This document shows positions 1 through 5,443 of a stretch of DNA of 5,443 nucleotides, one piece after another (the first letter of the stretch is position 1; every line of letters begins with the position of its first letter). This DNA is from Cytophagales bacterium (GTDB lineage Bacteria > Bacteroidota > Bacteroidia > Cytophagales > Cyclobacteriaceae), in the NCBI GenBank assembly GCA_003541895.1, contig DPLR01000587.1, forward strand, positions 1-5,443. The letters run 5' to 3'. The notes below the pieces were generated by a model. That model had not been told where the DNA came from and made no database searches. It saw only the letters and a program-made list of their open reading frames with translations. Both the position numbers and the translations under genes were made by a program.

Positions 1-521
1 TGAAAATATTATTTCCGTGGGCAGCCATTGGCGTAGTTGCCGGAAGTGTTGCAGGTAATTTTATTTCCGAAGAAGTTTTTAAAGTGATTATGGCCGTAAC
101 CATTTTTGGAAGCCTCATCACGATGATCTGGATGGAGATGGGCGGCAAAGAAAAAATCCCTGATAATATTTATTTAGGAATTGTAGCTGGCTTTTTAGGA
201 GGCTTTACTTCGATGATAGGGAACCTTGCCGGCACTGTTATGGCGGTTTATTTTCTAAGCATGCGCCTTCCAAAAAATAATTTTATTGGCACAGCTGCGT
301 GGTTTTTTTTGGTGATGAATTGGTTTAAGGTTCCTTTTCATATTTGGGTGTGGCATACCATCAATACACAATCGTGGTTGATGGCATTGGTTGTTTTGCC
401 AGTGATTATCGTTGGCGCTTACCTCGGTGTTTGGTTGGTAAAAAAAATGAGCGACAAAACCTATCGTTGGTTTATCATTGGCATGACAGCCGTTGCAGCA
501 GTGGTGATGGTGTTTAGATAG
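1..521 (+). CDS. TauE/SafE-family membrane permease (sulfite exporter-like), 5'-truncated by window edge
   Basis: The reading frame is open from base 3 (the first full codon) to a TAG at 519-521. It gives 172 residues that are the C-terminal part of a protein whose family is usually about 250 residues long; the true start lies left of the window. The fragment is strongly hydrophobic, with about five probable membrane helices. The segment AGFLGGFTSMIGNLAG (about residues 62-77 of the fragment) is the glycine/serine-rich helix that opens the second half of TauE/SafE proteins. It is followed by YFLSMRLPKNNFIGTAAWFF and a final helix ending in VVMVFR. Known family members are inner-membrane exporters of sulfite, sulfoacetate or other organosulfur anions, but many are uncharacterised, so the substrate here cannot be named. 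The gene converges on ffh, 56 bp away. A GTG at 84 is only an internal codon, because homologous sequence continues upstream of it in the same frame. Confidence 0.88.
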   Translation, partial: KILFPWAAIGVVAGSVAGNFISEEVFKVIMAVTIFGSLITMIWMEMGGKEKIPDNIYLGIVAGFLGGFTSMIGNLAGTVMAVYFLSMRLPKNNFIGTAAWFFLVMNWFKVPFHIWVWHTINTQSWLMALVVLPVIIVGAYLGVWLVKKMSDKTYRWFIIGMTAVAAVVMVFR

Positions 522-553
522 ATTTTTCTTAGACAAAGGCGCTAAGAAAAATC
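521..553. terminator. Perfect 12-bp stem-loop between convergent genes, probable bidirectional terminator
   Basis: GATTTTTCTTAG (521-532) is the exact reverse complement of CTAAGAAAAATC (542-553), with a 9-base loop ACAAAGGCG. It begins at the last base of the permease stop codon and lies 24 bp past the end of ffh, so it sits in the 3' end of both transcripts. The stem is A/T-rich, and the T-run lies in the 5' arm on each strand rather than after the hairpin. It is therefore not a textbook GC-stem-plus-U-tract terminator. It could act as a weak terminator or as a 3'-end stabilising hairpin. That it forms a hairpin is clear; its function is inferred from position. Confidence 0.55.
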
Positions 554-577
554 GGACTTCGTAAATCGTAACTAGAA

Positions 578-1909
578 TTATCTTCCAAACGGATTCAACG
601 CACCCAAAGCTCTTTTACCTCCACCCATTTTGTTCATGGTCTTCATCATCTTGCGCATATCATCAAACTGTTTGATCAATTGATTGACTTGCTGAATGGT
701 TGTACCACTTCCTTTCGCTAAGCGGTTTCTTCTGCTGCTATTTAATATCTCCGGATTCTCGCGTTCTTTTTGAGTCATCGATTTAATGATGGCCTCCACT
801 GGCTTGAATGCATTCTCATCAAAGTCAACGCCCTTCAATGCCTTGCCCATGCCGGGTATCATGCTCAACATGTCTTTCATGTTGCCCATCTTCTTTACTT
901 GCTCGAGCTGCGAAAGAAAATCATTGAAGTCGAATTGGTTCTTGCGCATTTTGGCGTTGAGCCTGCGCGCTTCTTCCTGGTCAAAAGTTTCTTGCGCTTT
1001 TTCTACCAAACTCACCACATCGCCCATGCCCAAAATTCTTCCGGCCATACGATCTGGATAAAAGCGATCGATCGCTTCCATCTTTTCACCGGAGCTAATA
1101 AACTTAATTGGCTTGTCAACGACTCTGCGAATAGAAAGTGCCGCACCACCTCGTGTGTCGCCATCCAACTTCGTCAATACTACTCCGTCAAAGTTCAGTC
1201 GGTCGTTGAATGCCTTGGCTGTGTTCACTGCATCTTGGCCCGTCATTGAATCAACAACAAACAAAGTTTCCGAAGGCTTCAAAGTTTCTTTCAGCTTCGC
1301 GATTTCGTTCATCATCTCCTCATCCACTGCAAGACGACCCGCTGTATCAACAATCACTACACGGTGATTATTTTTCTTCGCCTGATTCAGCGCGTTGCGT
1401 GCAATCTTGACAGCATCTTTATTTTCAGGCTCGGCATATACTTCAACGCCAACCTGTTCTCCCAACACTTTCAATTGATCAATAGCAGCTGGGCGATAAA
1501 TATCACAAGCCGTCAGCAACACACTTCTACCCTGTCGCTTCAAATAATTGGCAAGTTTTCCTGAGAAAGTGGTTTTACCTGAACCCTGCAAACCAGCAAT
1601 GAGAATGATGGCTGGATTTCCTTCCAATTTAATTTCTTCTCCCTCTCCGCCCATGAGCGCGGTGAGCTCATCGTTGGTTACTTTGGTAAGCAATTGTCCC
1701 GGGCTGATGGCAGTGAGCACGTTCATGCCCATCGCTTTGGTTTTGATTTCGTCAGTTACATCTTTGGCCACTTTATAATTCACATCGGCATCGATCAATG
1801 CTTTGCGAATTTCTTTAATGGTAGAGGCAACGTTAATCTCCGTAATCTTTCCCTGGCCCTTCAGGGTTTGGAAAGCTTGCTCCAGCTTTAGGCTTAAACT
1901 ATCAAACAT
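578..1909 (-). CDS. ffh: Signal recognition particle GTPase Ffh (SRP54 homologue)
   Basis: This 443-residue protein is full length for bacterial Ffh. It binds signal sequences and the 4.5S/SRP RNA and, with its receptor FtsY, delivers nascent membrane proteins to the translocon. The N domain is about residues 1-95 (opening MFDSLSLKLEQAF, then GQGKITEINV). The G domain is about 96-295: P-loop GLQGSGKTT at 106-114, the TACDIYRPAA segment at 133-142, DTAGR at 188-192, guanine-specificity TKLD at 246-249, and DTRGGAALS at 251-259. The methionine-rich M domain is about 300-430, with a finger-loop region rich in Met/Gly (MGNMKDMLSMIPGMG, 341-355) and the RNA-binding motif SRRNRLAKGSG at 392-402. 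The tail ends GALNPFGR. All key GTPase residues are present. The ATG at 1909-1907 is chosen because MFDSL is the family's usual start. Only a weak purine stretch (AAAGAAGAA) precedes it. The TATCTTTG box at 1941-1934 is its likely promoter. No damage is seen. Confidence 0.98.
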   Translation of the reverse strand: MFDSLSLKLEQAFQTLKGQGKITEINVASTIKEIRKALIDADVNYKVAKDVTDEIKTKAMGMNVLTAISPGQLLTKVTNDELTALMGGEGEEIKLEGNPAIILIAGLQGSGKTTFSGKLANYLKRQGRSVLLTACDIYRPAAIDQLKVLGEQVGVEVYAEPENKDAVKIARNALNQAKKNNHRVVIVDTAGRLAVDEEMMNEIAKLKETLKPSETLFVVDSMTGQDAVNTAKAFNDRLNFDGVVLTKLDGDTRGGAALSIRRVVDKPIKFISSGEKMEAIDRFYPDRMAGRILGMGDVVSLVEKAQETFDQEEARRLNAKMRKNQFDFNDFLSQLEQVKKMGNMKDMLSMIPGMGKALKGVDFDENAFKPVEAIIKSMTQKERENPEILNSSRRNRLAKGSGTTIQQVNQLIKQFDDMRKMMKTMNKMGGGKRALGALNPFGR

Positions 1910-1978
1910 TGTTCTTCTTTAATTTGAGGGCTGCAAAGATACTATTTTTTAGAGTTTGCATTTTAGAAAATCACCTCC
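1902..1978 (-). other. Strong SD-like sequence followed by a 19-codon reading frame overlapping the ffh start (doubtful leader peptide)
   Basis: On the - strand GGAGGTGAT (1978-1970) is exactly complementary to nine bases of the 16S rRNA 3' tail. Eight bases after it comes an ATG at 1961-1959. This opens a frame for MQTLKNSIFAALKLKKNNV, ending with TGA at 1904-1902, so it overlaps the first 8 bases of ffh in another frame. The distance from the GGAGG core to the ATG is 12 bases, longer than ideal. The proposed ffh promoter lies inside this frame, so the leader would be translated only from transcripts starting further upstream, for example read-through from the glycosidase gene. The peptide resembles nothing I know. 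It may be a chance arrangement. Confidence 0.2.
1934..1941 (-). promoter_or_regulatory. Bacteroidota-type -7 promoter element upstream of ffh
   Basis: Read on the - strand this is TATCTTTG, a full match to the Bacteroidota primary-sigma -7 consensus TAnnTTTG. It ends 24 bases before the ffh ATG, so a start site a few bases downstream would leave a leader of roughly 15-20 bases. No TTG is visible at the usual -33 distance, so the upstream half of the promoter is weak or absent. An identical 8-mer precedes the glycosidase gene. Confidence 0.6.
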
Positions 1979-2012
1979 AGAAAAAGATGAGCCCAAACAT
2001 AAATCCATCAAT

Positions 2013-4667
2013 TTAATTCATCGGAATCAATCGGATATAATCTAACTCTGCGGTATTCACGTCAACGTTCATGTTGTTGTTCCATTCTTCAAAACTGATT
2101 TTGAATTTGTTTGCGCCCGCATTTAATTTCACTTTGCGGCTATTCGAAAATCCCCAATCCGACCATTCGTCTTTTCCGCGTTGAGGGAAAACCAAAACGC
2201 CTTGTTCATTTCCATTGATCGAAAGCGTTCTGATCGCGCATTTATTGTCTGTGTTCCAAGGGCCACTTCCGTTAGAGTAACGTACGTCAAGCAAATAAAC
2301 TCCGGCTTTATCTACCGTCATTGTTCCTTCAATAATTTTATTCTTATCTGTTGAAATCTCGACAAATCCCTTTCCAGAAAAATTAGAATAAGGTCTGCTC
2401 GCTTTGGCAGCAAAATTTTCAAGTTCAAAGAACTGAGGTTTATCTGCATAATTTAACGGAGCGCTCGCAAAAGATTCAAAGCCTTTTTCATCGACCGCTG
2501 AAACTTGATACACGGAAAATTTTTCGTCAGGAATTTTATACTCAGACGCCATTACAGAATTGATCAAAACACCATCTTTATAAATATTGTAGGCTGAAGT
2601 CCACTTTTGTATTTGCCAACGAATTGAATTTCCTTCAATGATGGGTTGAGGTGCTGTTGGCGAAAAATGATTTTCTACTTTATTCATTTCCGCATCTCCA
2701 AAATCATTATCAGCTAAATCGATACTGATTGAGTGAACTCCTGTCAAATTGGTTGGTATAAAATTCCCTTTCATTTCATTTCCATCCATTACCATCGAAC
2801 GAATTTGATTCCCGTATCCATTCACGGTAATGTTCAAGACTGAATTTCTGTATTTGAAATTGGAAAGTGTTTTTGTCCCCTTAAACGATTTGGGAACAAC
2901 GGGATTAAAATGCAATCCATCCAATTCAAAAGACATGCCCATAAACACCCGGTTCACCATGGCTAAGTTACCGGCCATGCTCCACAACATCCGGTCAGAA
3001 TTAATTTCGGTGCCAAGGAAGTCGCCCGTTTGCGCCACCATGTTTTCATAATTGGTAAGGAACAAACCCGCTGCCCGATAAATAGCGGCAAGCCCATGAG
3101 TCAAAACTTTCTCGTTGCCTGTTTTGGCCGCAGCTAAATTCCAATACGATTGAACAAAAGGCCAAATACCATTATTGTGATACGGAGGGATTCCGGGAAT
3201 TTGCGGATAGATGCATGTCACTCCAAAATCTGTAACAGGCGATTTTGAAATTATGGCAGCTGCATTTTTTTTATCAGCTACGCCAAATAAAACAGCCAAC
3301 GCTTCACCTAAAGCTTCAAAGCGCGGAGAAATCATTAATGACGGACGGCCATACAAATATTGTGCGTAATAACCTTTGTCATTCATCCAAAGAAATTGGT
3401 TGATTCCCGATTTAATTTTTTCTGCTCGCTGCGAATAAACTTCGCCCGACTCGCCTTTTAGTTTTGCGATCTCCGCCAGAATTTTATGGGCTTGATAATG
3501 GACTACGTTGGTTCCTAAATTTTCGGAAACATAAATGTCCATGTTCGACATCCATTTCGGATAGGTCTGTTCGCGCCAGTCTAAAAAAGATGATTCGCCA
3601 GAATACATTCCGGTTTCGTTATCGAACAACGTTTTGTAGTCATCGTCTAAAGTGTTTTTGATGATCGGATAAATTTCATTCAACCAATTTTGATCGCCTG
3701 TAGCTTTATAAATTTCCCACGCAGCCAAGACCCAAGTGGTACGATCGGATGAAACGGGCCAAGCTCCGCCCGAGCCTGTGTCTTGTATGATCCTGTTTCG
3801 CTTCACCTTTTTCCGAAGGCTGGTCATCGCCACTTTTGGTTCGTGATAAGCAAATGCCAGCACAATGCTGTAGCTAATGTCGCGTGTCCAAACGCCACCC
3901 CACTTTGCTCCTGTTCTGAAGGTGCTATCGGCTTCAATATTTTTGGTAGCTTCTTCCAACGAAAGATTGAAGAGCGCATCAACTATCGGTTGCTGCGATT
4001 GATACTTTGCACGACTCGACAAATCCCTTTCCAGCTTCCAAGTCTTTTCCTGATTAGCTGCTTCGTTGAAAGGATTGAATTTGATAGTAATAGAAAAAAT
4101 ATTCGGATCACTGGTTGGCTTCAGTTTCAAACCCTTGTTACTTAGGTTCACAAAATCCCACGAAAGTGGCTCAGAACTTCCGGCAATAAAAAATCCTTTG
4201 AAGTCAGACTTCGCCACCTTGGTTCCATCGTATGCTTCGTAATATCCTTTCGTTTCAAATTGTTTCAACACTGATGACATATCTACACGAATGGTGTATT
4301 CAAAATTTACAGGCAGATGAGTATTTGGTTTTTCTGGCTGAGGCTGAGGTTTTTCGCCAAACACCACCACAGGCGATTCTTTTTCATCACCAATCACCAC
4401 CCAATGATCTTGGCCGGGTGGTAACTCATTGTCTTTTTCGTTGATGCTGAATTTGAAAACAACCAACCGAGAAAACGTTTCGCTTGCAGGGCTACGGTAA
4501 TTCGATCGTATTTCTGTGGGCGAAATTACTGTTGCTACATTTTTGCCCTGAACAATTTTATCGGCATAAACTGTGAAGGCATCCGATGCATAAATAATTT
4601 TATCGTTCTTGGTTTTCTGGCATGAGAGAACTAAGAAAATAGCCAAAACAAAAATGAGTTTTTTCAT
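2013..4667 (-). CDS. Multi-domain lipoprotein glycoside hydrolase, GH63/MGH1-like (alpha/alpha)6 barrel with C-terminal FN3-like and CBM6/35-like modules
   Basis: This is a complete 884-residue gene. Residues 1-15 are a lipoprotein signal (MKK, then a hydrophobic run) with lipobox VLSC and lipidated Cys16. After it, QKTKND is not a clear acidic surface-export signal, so periplasmic versus outer-surface location is open. Residues about 24-105 and 120-205 look beta-rich, joined by a proline linker (PQPQPEKP, 107-114); the second may be a carbohydrate-binding sandwich. The catalytic barrel spans about 225-580: WTRD (260-263), SSFLDWREQTYP (359-370), HNNGIWPF (497-504) and YENMVAQTG (540-548). 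By analogy with GH63-type inverting enzymes, Asp363 is a candidate acid and Glu541 or Glu554 a candidate base; this is inference. A beta-sandwich tail follows (about 585-665), then an FN3-like module (about 668-738) and a CBM6/35-like module (about 745-883: FFELENF, VRYSNGSG, LSINGN, LNAGANKFKI, LDYIRL). The enzyme probably cleaves an alpha-linked glycan; the substrate is unknown. It diverges from a LytTR regulator, and ffh lies 103 bp downstream on the same strand. Confidence 0.85.
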   Translation of the reverse strand: MKKLIFVLAIFLVLSCQKTKNDKIIYASDAFTVYADKIVQGKNVATVISPTEIRSNYRSPASETFSRLVVFKFSINEKDNELPPGQDHWVVIGDEKESPVVVFGEKPQPQPEKPNTHLPVNFEYTIRVDMSSVLKQFETKGYYEAYDGTKVAKSDFKGFFIAGSSEPLSWDFVNLSNKGLKLKPTSDPNIFSITIKFNPFNEAANQEKTWKLERDLSSRAKYQSQQPIVDALFNLSLEEATKNIEADSTFRTGAKWGGVWTRDISYSIVLAFAYHEPKVAMTSLRKKVKRNRIIQDTGSGGAWPVSSDRTTWVLAAWEIYKATGDQNWLNEIYPIIKNTLDDDYKTLFDNETGMYSGESSFLDWREQTYPKWMSNMDIYVSENLGTNVVHYQAHKILAEIAKLKGESGEVYSQRAEKIKSGINQFLWMNDKGYYAQYLYGRPSLMISPRFEALGEALAVLFGVADKKNAAAIISKSPVTDFGVTCIYPQIPGIPPYHNNGIWPFVQSYWNLAAAKTGNEKVLTHGLAAIYRAAGLFLTNYENMVAQTGDFLGTEINSDRMLWSMAGNLAMVNRVFMGMSFELDGLHFNPVVPKSFKGTKTLSNFKYRNSVLNITVNGYGNQIRSMVMDGNEMKGNFIPTNLTGVHSISIDLADNDFGDAEMNKVENHFSPTAPQPIIEGNSIRWQIQKWTSAYNIYKDGVLINSVMASEYKIPDEKFSVYQVSAVDEKGFESFASAPLNYADKPQFFELENFAAKASRPYSNFSGKGFVEISTDKNKIIEGTMTVDKAGVYLLDVRYSNGSGPWNTDNKCAIRTLSINGNEQGVLVFPQRGKDEWSDWGFSNSRKVKLNAGANKFKISFEEWNNNMNVDVNTAELDYIRLIPMN

Positions 4668-4706
4668 AGCCTTAGGTTAATTCCGGTTTGGAAGATTAGG
4701 TGTAAA

Positions 4707-4714
4707 CAAAGATA
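4707..4714 (-). promoter_or_regulatory. Bacteroidota-type -7 promoter element upstream of the glycosidase gene
   Basis: Read on the - strand this is TATCTTTG, a full TAnnTTTG match and identical to the ffh box. It ends 39 bases before the glycosidase ATG, predicting a leader of roughly 30-35 bases. No TTG occurs at the expected -33 distance. An AAGG four bases or so before the ATG could give weak ribosome binding. Confidence 0.55.
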
Positions 4715-4749
4715 AAATTATTCCTGCTGACATCCTTTGACTCCGATGG

Positions 4750-4778
4750 TTGTGCACGAAGATCATTTTTTATTTCCG
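4750..4778 (+). promoter_or_regulatory. Possible promoter for the LytTR gene (weak match)
   Basis: TTG at 4750-4752 and TATTTCCG at 4771-4778 are 18 bases apart, matching the layout of Bacteroidota promoters (TTG, about 19 bases, TAnnTTTG). The -7 half matches only at T, A, the first T of the TTT, and the G. A start near 4785 would give a leader of about 30 bases. It lies in the 148-bp gap shared with the divergent glycosidase. No strong operator palindrome was seen in that gap; TCCGATG occurs twice, at 4742-4748 and 4775-4781. Confidence 0.25.
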
Positions 4779-4815
4779 ATGACCAGAATATGCTCAGAAA
4801 GTGGTAAAATGCTGC

Positions 4816-5443
4816 GTGGAAAAAATTGTTGCTTGGCTTCGTCAGCCGTTTCATTTGTTAGATACTGTTAGATCACGTTGGCAGTTGGTTATTTTCTGTG
4901 GAGTATTCGGTTGCGTTTTTTTGACTGTGTTCAAACCTTTTAACATGAGCACGTGGTTTCCGGAAGCAGAGACCCCGTTATTCGTGATCATCACATTTTT
5001 TTCTGCCACGGGTATGGCTGCATTGGCCCTCTCGCAGTTTGCCTTTCGCGCGCTATTTAAAATTGAATTGACCACGCGAATCAGTTTCTTGCTCTGGACG
5101 TTGTTTGAGTTTTTTATTATTTCGATAGCAGCTCACTTCATCAATTTCATTTTCACACATCATCCTTTGTTTGATTTTAACGAATACCTCGAAACGATTA
5201 CGTACACTTTTTTGGTGCTTGTGCTTCCTTACTTTTTAATGATTCTTTTCTTATACCTTCAACAGCAATTGGTTGTGGTAGAAGAACTGACATTAAAAGT
5301 TGCACAACCGATGGCCAATGAAAATATTTCCATAAGCGATGAAAACGACAAAGTGGTTTTAAGTTTAGCAGCAAAAAATATTTTGTACTTCAAGTCAGAG
5401 GATAACTATGTTTTGCTTTTTTATCAAATCGAAAATAAAATCA
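4816..5443 (+). CDS. Membrane-anchored LytTR-family transcriptional regulator, 3'-truncated by window edge
   Basis: An open frame runs from an in-frame TGA at 4780-4782 to the window edge with no stop. From the GTG at 4816 it gives 209 residues. Four hydrophobic helices are visible at about residues 22-39, 54-77, 89-113 and 128-148. The N-terminus (EKIVAWLRQPFHLLD, then a helix ending in VFKPF) has the pattern of Bacteroidota LytTR proteins that carry four membrane helices in place of a receiver domain. After a linker (about 149-178), DKVVLSLAAKNILYFKSEDNYVLL (178-201, written here in two parts: DKVVLSLAAKNI and LYFKSEDNYVLL) is the start of the LytTR DNA-binding fold; the rest lies beyond the window. 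Such proteins probably act as one-component membrane regulators with an unknown signal. An in-frame GTG at 4801 is an alternative start. An ATG at 4809 is out of frame but would join this frame if the A6 run at 4820-4825 were one base shorter. The divergent glycosidase is a possible target. Confidence 0.82.
   Translation, partial: MEKIVAWLRQPFHLLDTVRSRWQLVIFCGVFGCVFLTVFKPFNMSTWFPEAETPLFVIITFFSATGMAALALSQFAFRALFKIELTTRISFLLWTLFEFFIISIAAHFINFIFTHHPLFDFNEYLETITYTFLVLVLPYFLMILFLYLQQQLVVVEELTLKVAQPMANENISISDENDKVVLSLAAKNILYFKSEDNYVLLFYQIENKI

Noticed and set aside
255..536. 93-codon - strand open frame, rich in His, Cys and Asn
   Set aside because: It is antisense to the permease, whose frame is clearly a real protein family. 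The His/Asn composition follows from reading the reverse of hydrophobic codons.
554..577. Short TCGTAAA/TCGTAAC near-repeat between the stem-loop and ffh
   Set aside because: Only two 7-base units are present, too little to call a repeat array.
770..1891. Several + strand open frames of 65-159 codons across ffh
   Set aside because: All lie opposite the complete, well-conserved ffh frame and show no recognisable domain.
2830..4444. + strand open frames of 65-120 codons across the glycosidase gene
   Set aside because: They are antisense to a coherent 884-residue protein and have no family resemblance.
4856..4873. Tandem TGTTAGAT repeat with 10-base spacing
   Set aside because: It lies inside the LytTR coding frame (HLLDTVRS) and is explained by codons. 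Only two copies exist.
4851..5075. 74-codon - strand open frame
   Set aside because: It lies opposite the N-terminal membrane helices of the LytTR protein, which is recognisable. The frame itself looks like nothing.
1..5443. Search for CRISPR arrays, tRNA, rRNA, insertion-sequence ends, attachment sites or a defence/toxin system
   Set aside because: No spaced repeats, tRNA-like cloverleaf, transposase frame or terminal inverted repeats were seen. The genes present are housekeeping, transport, glycan-related and regulatory.

Overview
The window looks like a piece of a Bacteroidota chromosome, most likely of the Cytophagales type. The evidence is moderate-to-low G+C with many A/T-rich junctions, two upstream copies of TATCTTTG (a match to the Bacteroidota -7 promoter consensus TAnnTTTG), no Shine-Dalgarno (SD) sequence at the usual distance from most starts, and close family resemblance of all four proteins to Bacteroidota forms. 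The lineage call is from recognition of protein families, not from a database search.

Layout from left to right: (1) the 3' part of a + strand TauE/SafE-type membrane permease, cut by the left window edge (1-521). (2) A 56-bp convergent gap holding a perfect 12-bp inverted repeat (521-553). (3) ffh on the - strand (578-1909), complete, encoding the signal recognition particle GTPase. (4) A 103-bp gap with the probable ffh promoter and, further upstream, a 9-base sequence exactly complementary to the 3' tail of 16S rRNA. (5) A large - strand gene (2013-4667) for an 884-residue lipoprotein with an (alpha/alpha)6-barrel glycoside hydrolase core of the GH63/MGH1-like kind, a fibronectin-III-like module and a C-terminal CBM6/35-like module. 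(6) A 148-bp divergent promoter region. (7) The 5' part of a + strand gene (4816-5443, cut by the right edge) encoding a four-helix membrane protein that runs into a LytTR DNA-binding domain.

The genes do not form one operon. ffh is housekeeping. The glycosidase lies upstream of ffh on the same strand, and no terminator is evident between them, so read-through is possible, but ffh appears to have its own promoter. The glycosidase and the LytTR membrane regulator are divergent and share a short intergenic region. This is a common arrangement for a regulator and its target, but nothing in the sequence proves the link.

I did not find a clearly undescribed system. The best leads are the divergent membrane-LytTR/glycosidase pair, the unusual anti-SD complement upstream of ffh, and the uncertain start of the LytTR gene next to an A6 run.
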